From contig NZ_BBIW01000015.1 of the NCBI RefSeq assembly GCF_000732325.1, positions 51,502-115,501 on the forward strand: DNA of 64,000 nucleotides. The letters are read 5' to 3'. The notes under the pieces were generated by a model. The model did no database searches, was not told the origin of the DNA, and worked only from the letters and a program-made list of their open reading frames with translations. This DNA comes from Paenibacillus sp. TCA20. Its GTDB lineage: Bacteria > Bacillota > Bacilli > Paenibacillales > Paenibacillaceae. This document shows, in pieces, positions 23,724-33,010 of this stretch (its first letter is position 1; each line of letters opens with the position of its first letter). A program made the translations under genes and the position numbers.

Positions 23724-26537
23724 ATGAATACAATGCTGCACAGAATGAATCTAGAAGGGGCCTGGCGTCTGCAGCTGGATGAGCAGAAGCAGGGTCTACA
23801 GCTGCCATTTGTAGATAGCATCACACTACCGAATACGACATCCCATGCAAAGAAGGGGAAGAAAAATACAGAGGTCAAAGTCGGTGCGTTAACCGATGAA
23901 TATGCTTTTGAAGGCCATGCTTGGTTTGCTAAAGAAGTGGAAGTTCCGGAGAATCTTCAGGACAAGCCTTGCTTCCTGTACTTGGAGCGTACACGTGTCA
24001 CCACAGTATGGGTAGATGGAGAAGAGATTGGGACACAGAACAGTCTAAACACTCCGCACGTACATGATCTAACAGGAGCACTGAGTGAAGGGAAGCATAC
24101 CATTACGATCCGTGTAGACAATACGAATTATCCGACCAAGGGAGGGCATATGACTTCCGAGGATACACAGACCAATTGGAACGGAATCACGGGTCGAGTA
24201 GAGCTGCAGTTCTTCAGCCATCGTTATATAGAGAACATTCAAGCTTATACCGATCCGGTGAAAAAGACAGTTGCGCTGACAGCCCGTCTTGTCGGCAGCT
24301 GGGATGCCGTTAAGCTCCATATCTCGGCAAGACATTCTAATACAGATGTTAAACATACGGTGAAGGAGCAAGTATTCCAGTTAAGCTCGAATAATGTATC
24401 GGTTACTTATGAAATGGGTGAAGATGCCTTGCTGTGGAGCGATTTGAAGCCTAATTTATATGAGCTGAACATTGAATTGAAAGCGGTTAGCGGCGATGTC
24501 TTGGATTCACATCAAGTCTTGATTGGACTTCGCGAATTCACAGCAGCTGGAGATAAGTTTGCGATCAACGGGAAGAACACATTTTTACGCGGCAAACATG
24601 ACGGCTTGATTTTTCCACTAACGGGATATGCTCCAACGGATGTGGAAGAATGGCTCAGAATTATGAAGATTTCCAAATCTTATGGTATTAATCATTATCG
24701 CTTTCATACCTGCTGTCCGCCGGAAGCCGCATTTATCGCAGCAGATATGTTAGGGATCTATATGGAGCCGGAGCTTCCGTTCTGGGGAACCATAACCGAT
24801 GAGACGCATGAACAGCATAATCAAGCAGAGCAGGATTATCTAATAAGTGAAGGCTACGCGATGCTTCGTGCGTTTGGTAATCATCCCTCATTTGTGATGA
24901 TGTCGCTCGGAAATGAGCTATGGGGGAGCAAGGAGAAATTAAATGAAATTTTGAAGCAGTATAAGGACTTCGATTCGCGGCATTTGTATACTGAAGGCTC
25001 GAACAATTTTCAATTTGTACCTGTTATTCTGGAGGAAGAGGACTTCTACTGTGGAGTGCGCTTCTCGAAGGATCGTCTGTTCCGAGGCTCCTATGCGATG
25101 TGTGACGCACCACTTGGCCATGTTCAAACCGATCTTCCAGGCACAATGAAGGATTACGATGAACAGATTGTCCCTTCTGCTAAGACAGAAATTGAAGAGC
25201 AATCAGCGGATATAAAGTCGATTCAGATTCAATATGGAACTGAGATGCGTACTGTGCAGGCAGAAACAGCGGAGGATCAGTTAATTCCTCATATTCCCGT
25301 TATCTCTCATGAGATTGGGCAATATGCGACATACCCGAATTTTAAGGAAATGGAGAAATATACAGGATCACTGAAGGCCAAAAATTTCGAGGTGTTTAAG
25401 GATCGGCTTGAAGCGAAGGGGCTGGGACATCTGGCCGAGGCTTACTTCGAGAACTCCGGAAAACTAGCTGCAGCATGTTATAAGGAAGAGCTGGAGGCAG
25501 CATTTCGGACCAAACGACTTGCTGGATTCCAGCTGCTGGATTTGCAGGACTTCAGTGGACAAGGAACGGCGCTAGTCGGTATGCTGGATGCATTCATGGA
25601 TTCCAAAGGACTGATCACACCAGAAGAGTGGAGAACCTTCTGTTCGGATGCTGTCCTGCTGGCTCGATTTGAACGATATAATTATGAGGCAGGAGCGATA
25701 TTTGCAGCCCAAGTTGAACTCAGCTATTACCGGACAGATTCTATCGAGAATAAAGTGTTAAAATGGGAATTGTTAAGTAAGGGGACGTCTCTTGCCGAAG
25801 GCGAATTAATGATCCCTGCGGGTCCGGATTCGAATCATATACAGATAGGTACGATTCAGATCCAATTGCCAGAGGTTGAAGTGATGACACAGGTCGAGCT
25901 GAAGCTGACGATCGAGGGAACTGATATTTACAAGAATTATGATCTTTGGATATATCCGATGCACACAGAACTGGACTGGGCAGGAGTTCATAAATTCCGC
26001 GAGCTGAATGATGAGGTCCGTGCACTGTTAGAGCAGGGTGAAGATGTGTTGCTGCTGCCGAATCCGGCTTCCTTGCCTCATTCCATAGAAGGAACCTATA
26101 GTACGGATTTTTGGTGTTATCCGATGTTTCGATCTATATCAGAAAGCATGAATAAGCCGACACCGGTGGGAACGATGGGACTGTATATCAATAAAGAGCA
26201 TCCGGTGTTTGCACATTTCCCTACGGAGTCACATTCTACCTATCCATGGTGGAGCATTGTCATGAACTCCAGGTCTATCATAATGGACGATATGGAGCCG
26301 AAGCTACAGCCGATTGTTCAAACCATTGACAATTTCGAGCGTAATCATAAGCTCGGCTTGTTATTTGAGGCTCGCGTGTTCAAGGGTCGAGTGTTAGTTG
26401 GAACCTTTGACGATGAGAGAATAAAGGATACACCAGAAGGAAGGCAGTTCATCCATAGCGTTCTTAGATATCTGCACAGTGATGCATTTGAACCAACGGT
26501 TCAGCTTGAATGGAATGAGCTCGCGAAACTGCTGTAA
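23724..26537 (+). CDS. GH2-family glycoside hydrolase
   Basis: About 937 residues. The frame opens at 23688, but GGAG at 23714 supports the ATG at 23724 (23733 is possible). It has the GH2 domain order: sugar-binding jelly roll (about 1-165), immunoglobulin-like domain (165-270) ending in GLREF, then a TIM barrel (about 275-620). The acid/base Glu is in MSLGNELWG and the probable nucleophile Glu in ISHEIGQYATYP. A long C-terminal region (about 630-937) adds beta-domains and a glutamine-amidotransferase-like stretch. No signal peptide, so cytoplasmic. It could act as a beta-galactosidase, beta-glucuronidase or related exo-enzyme; the substrate cannot be chosen. Confidence 0.88.
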   Translation: MNTMLHRMNLEGAWRLQLDEQKQGLQLPFVDSITLPNTTSHAKKGKKNTEVKVGALTDEYAFEGHAWFAKEVEVPENLQDKPCFLYLERTRVTTVWVDGEEIGTQNSLNTPHVHDLTGALSEGKHTITIRVDNTNYPTKGGHMTSEDTQTNWNGITGRVELQFFSHRYIENIQAYTDPVKKTVALTARLVGSWDAVKLHISARHSNTDVKHTVKEQVFQLSSNNVSVTYEMGEDALLWSDLKPNLYELNIELKAVSGDVLDSHQVLIGLREFTAAGDKFAINGKNTFLRGKHDGLIFPLTGYAPTDVEEWLRIMKISKSYGINHYRFHTCCPPEAAFIAADMLGIYMEPELPFWGTITDETHEQHNQAEQDYLISEGYAMLRAFGNHPSFVMMSLGNELWGSKEKLNEILKQYKDFDSRHLYTEGSNNFQFVPVILEEEDFYCGVRFSKDRLFRGSYAMCDAPLGHVQTDLPGTMKDYDEQIVPSAKTEIEEQSADIKSIQIQYGTEMRTVQAETAEDQLIPHIPVISHEIGQYATYPNFKEMEKYTGSLKAKNFEVFKDRLEAKGLGHLAEAYFENSGKLAAACYKEELEAAFRTKRLAGFQLLDLQDFSGQGTALVGMLDAFMDSKGLITPEEWRTFCSDAVLLARFERYNYEAGAIFAAQVELSYYRTDSIENKVLKWELLSKGTSLAEGELMIPAGPDSNHIQIGTIQIQLPEVEVMTQVELKLTIEGTDIYKNYDLWIYPMHTELDWAGVHKFRELNDEVRALLEQGEDVLLLPNPASLPHSIEGTYSTDFWCYPMFRSISESMNKPTPVGTMGLYINKEHPVFAHFPTESHSTYPWWSIVMNSRSIIMDDMEPKLQPIVQTIDNFERNHKLGLLFEARVFKGRVLVGTFDDERIKDTPEGRQFIHSVLRYLHSDAFEPTVQLEWNELAKLL

Positions 26538-26595
26538 ATATTTCGAATGGTCAGTTTCATTGACAGAAATATCGTTTAATGAGTAAGATAGTTCT

Positions 26596-26889
26596 ATGAC
26601 TATCAAACTATTGAATATCGATGATGAGAAGAGAGCGCGAATCTTCAAGGCACTATCGGAGAAGAAACGTATCGAGATTGTCCGTTACCTAATGGAACGT
26701 CCGCAAGCCAATAGCTGTGGTGAGATTGGAAGGACGCTGGGCATGGACAAATCGAATGTTACTTATCATCTGAAAATTATGAATGATGCTGAGCTGATTC
26801 ATGTCGTTAGAGAAGGACAGAATAAGAAGATTCATTTAGTAAAGGATATGTTTAATGCAGCAGTACCTGGTTTCTTGGATAGCCTCTGA
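26596..26889 (+). CDS. ArsR-type winged-helix regulator
   Basis: 97 residues. The ArsR helix-turn-helix is plain (RIFKALSEKKRIEIVRYLME, IGRTLGMDKSNVTYHLKIMNDAELI) and ends with a short wing (VREGQNKKIHLV). No metal-binding Cys cluster is present apart from one Cys (SCGE), so a metal sensor is unlikely. It precedes an NADP-dependent oxidoreductase by 91 bases, and short palindromes at 26910-26919 and 26930-26939 in that gap could be its sites. The ribosome site is weak. Confidence 0.88.
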   Translation: MTIKLLNIDDEKRARIFKALSEKKRIEIVRYLMERPQANSCGEIGRTLGMDKSNVTYHLKIMNDAELIHVVREGQNKKIHLVKDMFNAAVPGFLDSL

Positions 26890-26909
26890 GGCAGAAGAGA
26901 AACCTTTGT

Positions 26910-26939
26910 TTTGCGCAAATAGTTTGAAGGTTTTAAAAC
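26910..26939. promoter_or_regulatory. Two short palindromes between the ArsR and oxidoreductase genes
   Basis: TTTGCGCAAA (26910-26919) and GTTTTAAAAC (26930-26939) are perfect palindromes 20 bases apart centre to centre. They lie upstream of the start at 26981 and may be regulator sites; short AT palindromes also arise by chance. Confidence 0.3.
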
Positions 26940-26980
26940 TTTATATCCCTATAATACTTACGAAATGAGTGATATTTATT

Positions 26981-27994
26981 ATGATGAACCGAAAGATCTT
27001 GCTCCATTCACGGCCCCAAGGCATGCCAACGGAAGATACTTTTAAATTTGAAGAAGCACCGATTCAAGAGCCTGGTGAAGGTCAAGTGTTGGTTAAATCG
27101 ATTTATTTATCCGTGGACCCATATATGCGCGGCAGAATGAATGATTCCAAGTCTTATGTTCCTCCCTATCCGCTAGGTGAAGTGATTACTGGAGGTGTCG
27201 TTGGAGAAGTCATCGAATCTCGATCTGATCGCTTCAGTAAAGGTGACAAAGTATTGGGTATGCTTGGATGGCAGCTGTATAACGTAGCGGATGCGGACAA
27301 GCTGCAGCAGGTTGATGAGAACATCGCGCCATTATCCGCCTATCTTAGTGTTATTGGCATGACAGGTTTGACGGCCTATTTTGGACTTATGGACATCGGA
27401 CGTCCCAAGGAAGGGGAGACAGTTGTCGTCTCAGGCGCAGCCGGCGCGGTCGGCTCCATTGTCGGACAAATTGCCAAAATCCAGGGAGCGCATGTCGTAG
27501 GTATTGCAGGATCAGACGAGAAGTCAGATTGGCTTACGAAGGAGCTTGGATTCGACGCAGCTATTAACTACAAGACGACGGCCAATATGAAGGAAGCTCT
27601 TGAAAAAGCCTGCCCGAGAGGTGTCGATATTTACTTCGACAATGTGGGTGGTGACATCTCCGATGCGGTTATGACCCAATTGAATGATTATGCACGTATC
27701 CCGCTCTGCGGCGCGATCTCATCCTATAATCAAGAAGAGGGCAGTGATGTCGGTCCTCGGATTCTGACGAAATTGATTAAGACACGGTCTATGATTAAAG
27801 GCTTTGTGCTTGGCGATTACGCAGACCGCTTACCCGAAGGTGCGAAGATGCTGGGACAATGGTTAGCGGAAGGGAAGCTTAAATATGAAGAAACAATATA
27901 TGAAGGCTTTGATCGTGTTCCTGAAGCGTTCCTGGAGCTGTTCCAAGGTACAAACATCGGTAAAATGCTGGTTAAAGTAGAACCAACGGAATAA
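26981..27994 (+). CDS. NADP-dependent oxidoreductase, MDR family (YfmJ/CurA type)
   Basis: About 337 residues from the ATG at 26981 (26984 is equally possible; the GTG at 26969 is too early). It is a zinc-independent medium-chain reductase: N-terminal GroES-like part with SVDPYMRGRMND, a nucleotide-binding motif VVVSGAAGAVGSIVGQIAKIQGA, and YFDNVGGDISDAV. This group reduces the double bond of enones such as leukotriene or curcumin-type compounds, or acts as a quinone reductase. It follows an ArsR regulator and is closed by a terminator, so it looks like a small inducible detoxification unit. Confidence 0.9.
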   Translation: MMNRKILLHSRPQGMPTEDTFKFEEAPIQEPGEGQVLVKSIYLSVDPYMRGRMNDSKSYVPPYPLGEVITGGVVGEVIESRSDRFSKGDKVLGMLGWQLYNVADADKLQQVDENIAPLSAYLSVIGMTGLTAYFGLMDIGRPKEGETVVVSGAAGAVGSIVGQIAKIQGAHVVGIAGSDEKSDWLTKELGFDAAINYKTTANMKEALEKACPRGVDIYFDNVGGDISDAVMTQLNDYARIPLCGAISSYNQEEGSDVGPRILTKLIKTRSMIKGFVLGDYADRLPEGAKMLGQWLAEGKLKYEETIYEGFDRVPEAFLELFQGTNIGKMLVKVEPTE

Positions 27995-28010
27995 TAAGAT
28001 CGAAAAATTC

Positions 28011-28056
28011 TAGTCATCTTCACGATGGTAAGAAATCTGTGGAGATGGCTATTTTT
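28011..28056 (+). terminator. Intrinsic terminator
   Basis: TAGTCATCTTCAC (28011-28023) pairs with GTGGAGATGGCTA (28039-28051) with GT wobble, followed by TTTTTG. It ends the oxidoreductase transcript. Confidence 0.75.
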
Positions 28057-28315
28057 GTGCTGTTTGATGTACTTAAGCGGAAATATTGCACGTTGTTAGC
28101 AGAAATGTTGACTGGATAATGAAATCCTCGTTATGTCGAATTGTATCGAATACACAAGAGAGACGAATAATAACTGTACAAAAATTCATCGAATGATTAT
28201 TTTCATGCGGCAAATAAAAATGTATAATAATCGTTACGTCTGTTAAAAAGGAGTACGAGCTCCTTCCGTAAATCAGGTGTAACTATGAAAAAGAAGACCG
28301 TCAAGAGGAGGACAT
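28057..28315 (+). promoter_or_regulatory. Promoter region of the amino-acid ABC importer
   Basis: About 260 noncoding bases. Candidate promoter: TTGACT (28108-28113), 17-base spacer, TTATGT (28131-28136). A second TATAAT at about 28222 has only a weak -35. No riboswitch or CodY-type site was recognised. Confidence 0.4.
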
Positions 28316-29767
28316 ATGAAAACAACAAAGGTCTCATTTTTTATTCTGTCGCTGGTGCTGCTTCTAGTAACCGGCTTGTCCGGATGGGCGGGAGGTGCTA
28401 CAGCACAGTCGAATTCCGGAAAAACCTATGTAATTGGAACAGACATAACATTCGCACCGTTTGAATTTCAAGATATCAACGGTGATTTTGTCGGTATCGA
28501 CATAGATCTGTTAGATGCAATTGCGAAGGATCAGAATTTTCAGTACGAAATTAAACCGCTAGGGTTTAATGCGGCAGTACAAGCGCTGGAGTCGAATCAA
28601 GTCGACGGCGTTATTGCCGGTATGAGTATTACAGACGAAAGAAAACAGAAATTTGATTTTTCAGAGTCTTATTTTGAATCCGGGGTTGTTATGGGTGTCG
28701 GTGCTAATAACGATACCATTCAGAGCTATGAAGACCTGGAAGGTCATAAAGTAGCCGTCAAGACGGGTACTGAAGGATACAGCTTCGCTGAGTCTATTTC
28801 GGAACAGTACGGATTCACCATTGTGCCATTTGATGATTCCTCACAAATGTATGATGATGTGAAGACGGGCAATTCAGTGGCTACTTTTGAAGACTATCCG
28901 GTCCTGGCTTACGGAGTAACTCAAAATAATGGACTGAAGATCGTAACGGATAAGGAAGAAGGCGGTTCCTACGGATTTGCGGTTAGCAAAGGGCAGAACC
29001 AAGAGCTGCTGCAAAAGTTTAACGCTGGACTCACAAACCTTAAAGCGAGCGGAGAGTATGATCAGATTCTCGAGAAGTATTTGGGAGACGGTGAAGGGGT
29101 ACCTGCTCCAACCATAAGTCGCGGCGAACTGATGTTACAGTCGATTCCACCGCTATTGAAGGGTCTTGGACAAACACTGATTTATACGATAGTATCCTTG
29201 TTCTTTGCCTTTATTCTGGGTTTGATCTTCGGACTTATGAAGGTTGGACAAAACAAGGTCCTGCGCTTCATCGCAACTGTGTTCGTTGATTTATTCCGTG
29301 GTATACCACTTATCGTACTCGCATTCTTTATTTACTTTGGTATTCCACAGGCGTTTGGCTTTACGATGCCGCTGTACCTGGCTGCCATTCTGACACTCAG
29401 CTTGAATGCAGGTGCTTATGTAACAGAAATCATCCGCGGCGGGATTCAATCCATTGATCAAGGTCAGATGGAAGCGGCGCGTTCGCTTGGACTGCCTTAT
29501 CGCACATCGATGATGAAGATTGTCATTCCACAGGCGATCCGTGTGATGATTCCTTCATTTATTAACCAGCTGGTTATTACACTTAAGGATACGTCGATCC
29601 TATCTGCGATCGGACTGGTCGAGCTGACTCAATCCGGTAAGATTATTATCGCGAGAACGTTCGCATCCTTTGATATCTGGCTGATGGTTGCTATCATGTA
29701 TCTGATTGTCATCACTATTCTAACTAAAATTGCTAGCTCGCTGGAGGTGAAACGTAGTCGTGGGTAA
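28316..29767 (+). CDS. Amino-acid ABC transporter, fused substrate-binding protein and permease
   Basis: 483 residues joining two functions. A signal peptide (about 1-31) leads into a family-3 periplasmic-type binding domain (about 38-262; TDITFAPFEFQD, GVIAGMSITDERKQKFDFS, VKTGTEGYSFAE). This is followed by a HisM/GlnP-type permease domain (about 275-478) with its EAA loop (MEAARSLGLPYRTSMM). Such SBP-permease fusions are known for glutamine and other polar amino acids (GlnPQ style). The binding domain is tethered outside the membrane. It overlaps the ATPase gene by eight bases. Glutamine is the favoured guess; arginine or others are possible. Confidence 0.92.
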   Translation: MKTTKVSFFILSLVLLLVTGLSGWAGGATAQSNSGKTYVIGTDITFAPFEFQDINGDFVGIDIDLLDAIAKDQNFQYEIKPLGFNAAVQALESNQVDGVIAGMSITDERKQKFDFSESYFESGVVMGVGANNDTIQSYEDLEGHKVAVKTGTEGYSFAESISEQYGFTIVPFDDSSQMYDDVKTGNSVATFEDYPVLAYGVTQNNGLKIVTDKEEGGSYGFAVSKGQNQELLQKFNAGLTNLKASGEYDQILEKYLGDGEGVPAPTISRGELMLQSIPPLLKGLGQTLIYTIVSLFFAFILGLIFGLMKVGQNKVLRFIATVFVDLFRGIPLIVLAFFIYFGIPQAFGFTMPLYLAAILTLSLNAGAYVTEIIRGGIQSIDQGQMEAARSLGLPYRTSMMKIVIPQAIRVMIPSFINQLVITLKDTSILSAIGLVELTQSGKIIIARTFASFDIWLMVAIMYLIVITILTKIASSLEVKRSRG

Positions 29768-30488
29768 AGTTCGTGTTGAAGGCTTGAAGAAGAGCTATGG
29801 CTCAAATGAAGTACTTAAGAACATTGATATGTCTGTCAACGAGGGTGAAGTGGTGTGCGTCATTGGTCCTTCCGGATCCGGAAAGAGTACGCTCTTACGC
29901 TGCATCAACAAGCTCGAAGAAATTACGGCTGGACATGTTATTGTGGATGATCAGGATCTAAGTGATCCCAAAACAGACATAAACAAAGCTCGAGAAAACA
30001 TTGGGATGGTGTTCCAGCACTTTAATCTGTTTCCGCATTTTAATGTATTGAAGAACATCATGTTTGCTCCGATGGAGCTCGGTAAAATGAATGAGCAGCA
30101 AGCACGTGAGACGGCTACGCGGTTACTGCAGCGTGTCGGTCTATCCGATAAAGCCGGTGCTTATCCTTCCGAATTATCGGGTGGTCAGAAGCAGCGTGTA
30201 GCGATTGCCCGTGCACTCGCGATGAATCCGGATGTCATGCTGTTTGATGAACCGACTTCGGCGCTTGACCCTGAGATGGTGGGTGAAGTACTTGGCGTTA
30301 TGAAGGACCTTGCGCGTGAAGGCATGACGATGATGATCGTGACGCATGAGATGGGATTCGCACGTGAGGTTGCGGACCGGGTCATCTTCATGGATGGCGG
30401 TTATATTATTGAAGAGGGTACACCAGAGGAAGTATTCGGTAAACCGAAGCATGAGCGTACGATCAGCTTCCTGCAGAAAGTGCTCTAA
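29760..30488 (+). CDS. Amino-acid ABC transporter ATPase (GlnQ type)
   Basis: 242 residues from the GTG at 29760, ten bases after GGAGGTG. It has Walker A GPSGSGKST (about residues 34-42), the Q-loop FQHFNLF, signature LSGGQKQR, Walker B VMLFDEPTS and switch His in IVTHEMGF, all close to GlnQ/ArtM-type ATPases. It energises the fused binding-protein/permease encoded just upstream, with which it overlaps by eight bases. A strong terminator follows. Confidence 0.95.
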   Translation: MGKVRVEGLKKSYGSNEVLKNIDMSVNEGEVVCVIGPSGSGKSTLLRCINKLEEITAGHVIVDDQDLSDPKTDINKARENIGMVFQHFNLFPHFNVLKNIMFAPMELGKMNEQQARETATRLLQRVGLSDKAGAYPSELSGGQKQRVAIARALAMNPDVMLFDEPTSALDPEMVGEVLGVMKDLAREGMTMMIVTHEMGFAREVADRVIFMDGGYIIEEGTPEEVFGKPKHERTISFLQKVL

Positions 30489-30507
30489 TTCATCATTAAA
30501 CAATAAC

Positions 30508-30560
30508 AAGAACCTTCGAGGCTTGGCGGCAGTGCCGCAGGAACTCGGAGGTTCTTTTAT
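30508..30560 (+). terminator. Intrinsic terminator with nested stem
   Basis: Outer arms AAGAACCTTCGAG (30508-30520) and CTCGGAGGTTCTT (30544-30556), one mismatch, with an inner GCGGC/GCCGC stem at 30526-30538, followed by TTAT. It closes the amino-acid importer operon. Confidence 0.8.
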
Positions 30561-30712
30561 ATTATCAGCGTATAATCTGGATCACGAATACCTTAATAAG
30601 AGGAAGCCGTGTATAATAAAACAAGCATGCTTGGACAGTGTAACTGTTCACAGCTGCCGAAGTGTAACACGTCTGAGGAACATACCACAGAGTGAAGAAA
30701 GGACTATTCATC

Positions 30713-31897
30713 ATGACAAAGAAGCTTTACTACGACTCCGCTTATATGACCCAATGGGAGACCCGGATTATAGATGCATGGCAGCAAGACGACAGCTGTT
30801 ACGTTCAGCTCGAAGAAACGGCTTTTTATCCTCATGGGGGAGGACAGCCTTGTGACATCGGGACGATTCAAGGGATTCCGGTACTGGATGTTACTGCCGA
30901 TGGAGATCAGATCGTACATAAGGTTCAATCTTTGCCTGAATCGAGTGAGGTCAGCTGCAGGATTGATTGGGACGTCCGGTTCGATCATATGCAGCAGCAC
31001 AGCGCACAGCATCTGCTGTCTGCTGTCTGCCTTGAGCTCTATAAATGCCCGACACTCAGCTTCCATCTGGGAGTTGATTACTGCACAATTGATGTCGAAT
31101 CAGCTGAGCTGAGCAGAGACCAAATAAATGCGGTGGAACAGGAAGCGAACCGCCATATATATTTGAATCATCCGATTCTTAGCTATTGGGTGACCGAAGA
31201 AGAAGCTGCTGGAATCAAGCTGGTCAAGCAGCCTACTGTGAAGGAGAACATCCGCATCGTGGAGATGAAGGATGTGGAATACAATGCCTGCGGAGGCACC
31301 CATGTATCCTCGACCGGTGAGATCGGAATAATCAAGCTGCTCAAGACTGAGAAGCAGAAAGGGAATACCCGAATTTATTTTACAGCCGGCTATCGAGCAC
31401 TGAAGGAATTTAACTTGTATGGGCAGATCATCAGCACGTTATCCTCTCGATTCAAAGCGGGTAAGGAAGAGCTAGTAGAACGGCTAATGAATTTGGAGAA
31501 AGAACAAAAACAGCTTCAAACGGAACTGGCTGCACTTAGAGCTCAAAATGATGAGTATCTTGCGCATCAAATGATTAGTGATGCCACTGAGGTTTTGATC
31601 AGTCATACCTTCGAGGACAAGACACTTAAGGATCTGCAAGGGTTAGCAAATAAATTAACCTCAATTACGAGCAAACCGGTACTGCTTGCCACAGCTGCCG
31701 AGAATAAAGTGGTTCTTTCTCAGAATAAAGAAGCTGCTCCGTCTTGCGGGAAGTTTTTTAAGGAGCATTTGGCTGAATTTAAGGGGAAAGGCGGAGGCAG
31801 CGATGTAATGGCTCAGGCGGGCTTTGATAGCTGGGAAGATGCTGCTGCATTTTTTGAATTTACATCTCAATATCTAATAGATCAGAAAGAGCTCTGA
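30713..31897 (+). CDS. Alanyl-tRNA editing protein, AlaX-L type (with DHHA1 domain)
   Basis: 394 residues from the ATG at 30713, after GAAAGG; the frame opens at 30692 but that start would overlap the ribosome site. The editing domain has the zinc ligands His96 and His100 (HSAQH), Cys193 and His197 (CGGTH), and HGGGQP near 41. A coiled-coil link (about 245-290) leads to a DHHA1-like C-terminal domain with GKGGGSDVMAQAG. It hydrolyses Ser- or Gly-mischarged tRNA(Ala) in trans. The full-length form with DHHA1 is the AlaX-L/AlaX-II class. It is a single gene. Confidence 0.92.
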   Translation: MTKKLYYDSAYMTQWETRIIDAWQQDDSCYVQLEETAFYPHGGGQPCDIGTIQGIPVLDVTADGDQIVHKVQSLPESSEVSCRIDWDVRFDHMQQHSAQHLLSAVCLELYKCPTLSFHLGVDYCTIDVESAELSRDQINAVEQEANRHIYLNHPILSYWVTEEEAAGIKLVKQPTVKENIRIVEMKDVEYNACGGTHVSSTGEIGIIKLLKTEKQKGNTRIYFTAGYRALKEFNLYGQIISTLSSRFKAGKEELVERLMNLEKEQKQLQTELAALRAQNDEYLAHQMISDATEVLISHTFEDKTLKDLQGLANKLTSITSKPVLLATAAENKVVLSQNKEAAPSCGKFFKEHLAEFKGKGGGSDVMAQAGFDSWEDAAAFFEFTSQYLIDQKEL

Positions 31898-31961
31898 GGC
31901 TGTATCCACATTCTATTTCCCTTATATTAGGTTCACAAGAATGTACTAAGGAGGAGAAAAT

Positions 31962-32849
31962 ATGAGTCTTCAACAAGGTGCTCGACAAAAGCTGGAACAA
32001 TTGATCGAAGAGTATGATTTCACTCATGCGGCTGAATATGTAATTGAACATACACGGCAAGGGGTAAGGTTGAAGAAGTCGAAGAAAGAGGATTATACTC
32101 ATCCTTGCGTGTCAAGAGTTGGCGGAGATCCTGATCTGCCGTCATCTATTGTCTGGCCTCAGGCAAGCAGTGGTACGCCTATGACATTTCTTGCCCAGCT
32201 GAATTTGGATGAGATACATAAGAATGATGAATCATTCTTGCTGCCATCTAGCGGCATGCTCTATTTTTTTGTAGGTATTGATGAACCTGCCTTCAACATT
32301 GAACACCAAGTATTATTTGTGCAGAGGGATGAACTAGATGGGGCGGCAAGACGTAAATCTCCCAATATAACTACTTTGGAAGGGAAGTTTACTGGCTATC
32401 AGCTGGAAGCCAGATCTTCACTTGAGCCTCCAAATTATGCATACGTGGATTATGATGTGATAGAGGACGAGGAACACGATTATGGAGAGTATGAGGACCT
32501 GAGTTTCGCGATTAGAGACAGACATCGTGAAGATGTTGTTCAAATATTTGGTTATCCAGAGGGACAGCATGATGATGCAGAATATGAAGCAGCCTTAATG
32601 CTGTTGACCGGTGAGCAGTACAAATACAGTACCGAAGAAGCGCTCAAGAGGATCTCTGAGAAGCTTGCAGGCGGGGAGACGGCAGCTATGCAAGAAATTC
32701 AGGATACGCTTATGCTGCTTGAGATCGATTCTGATGATGATATCGGATTTTTATGGTGGGATGCAGGAGTATTACAATTCTTTATTCGTAAGGAAGATTT
32801 ACTCTCTGGCCGGTTTGATCGAACCTATTGTTCTCTATATTCCAGCTGA
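31962..32849 (+). CDS. DUF1963 (YwqG-like) protein
   Basis: 295 residues, ATG after AAGGAGGAG. The YwqG/DUF1963 features are present: SRVGGDPDLPSSIVWP near residue 50, MTFLAQLNLDEI, GMLYFFVG, IFGYPEGQ and the C-terminal IGFLWWDAGVLQFFIRKEDL. It is a soluble cytoplasmic protein of unknown function; Bacillus subtilis YwqG is in a toxin-associated locus but no toxin genes lie here. It stands alone ahead of the metallophore locus and is closed by a strong terminator. Confidence 0.88.
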   Translation: MSLQQGARQKLEQLIEEYDFTHAAEYVIEHTRQGVRLKKSKKEDYTHPCVSRVGGDPDLPSSIVWPQASSGTPMTFLAQLNLDEIHKNDESFLLPSSGMLYFFVGIDEPAFNIEHQVLFVQRDELDGAARRKSPNITTLEGKFTGYQLEARSSLEPPNYAYVDYDVIEDEEHDYGEYEDLSFAIRDRHREDVVQIFGYPEGQHDDAEYEAALMLLTGEQYKYSTEEALKRISEKLAGGETAAMQEIQDTLMLLEIDSDDDIGFLWWDAGVLQFFIRKEDLLSGRFDRTYCSLYSS

Positions 32850-32857
32850 AGCATACG

Positions 32858-32892
32858 AGGGGCCGCGATTCTGCGGCTCCTTTTCTTTTTTT
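32858..32892 (+). terminator. Intrinsic terminator before the cnt locus
   Basis: GGGGCCGC (32859-32866) pairs with GCGGCTCC (32873-32880) with one GT pair, then TTTTCTTTTTTT. It insulates the metallophore operon from the upstream gene. Confidence 0.85.
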
Positions 32893-32927
32893 AATTTCTG
32901 GATGAAATTGACTTGGACAAAAAAGAA

Positions 32928-32956
32928 TTGACAGTATTTAGTGTTAATCATATAAT
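32928..32956 (+). promoter_or_regulatory. Consensus sigma-A promoter of cntK
   Basis: Exact TTGACA (32928-32933), 17-base spacer, exact TATAAT (32951-32956). An imperfect palindrome (GTGTT at 32941-32945, AACAC at 32958-32962) surrounds the -10 box. Such a strong promoter needs repression, provided by the box at 32972. Confidence 0.85.
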
Positions 32957-32971
32957 CAACACAACCCAAAG

Positions 32972-32994
32972 TTAATCGTAATATTTACAATTAA
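32972..32994. promoter_or_regulatory. Candidate Zur box before cntK
   Basis: TTAATCGTAAT, then A, then TTTACAATTAA: 9 of 11 positions are inverted matches. The left half contains TCGTAAT, the exact half-site of the Bacillus Zur consensus (TCGTAAT-N-ATTACGA). It lies just downstream of the presumed transcription start. Confidence 0.65.
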
Positions 32995-33010
32995 AGAGAG
33001 GGAAGTGTGG

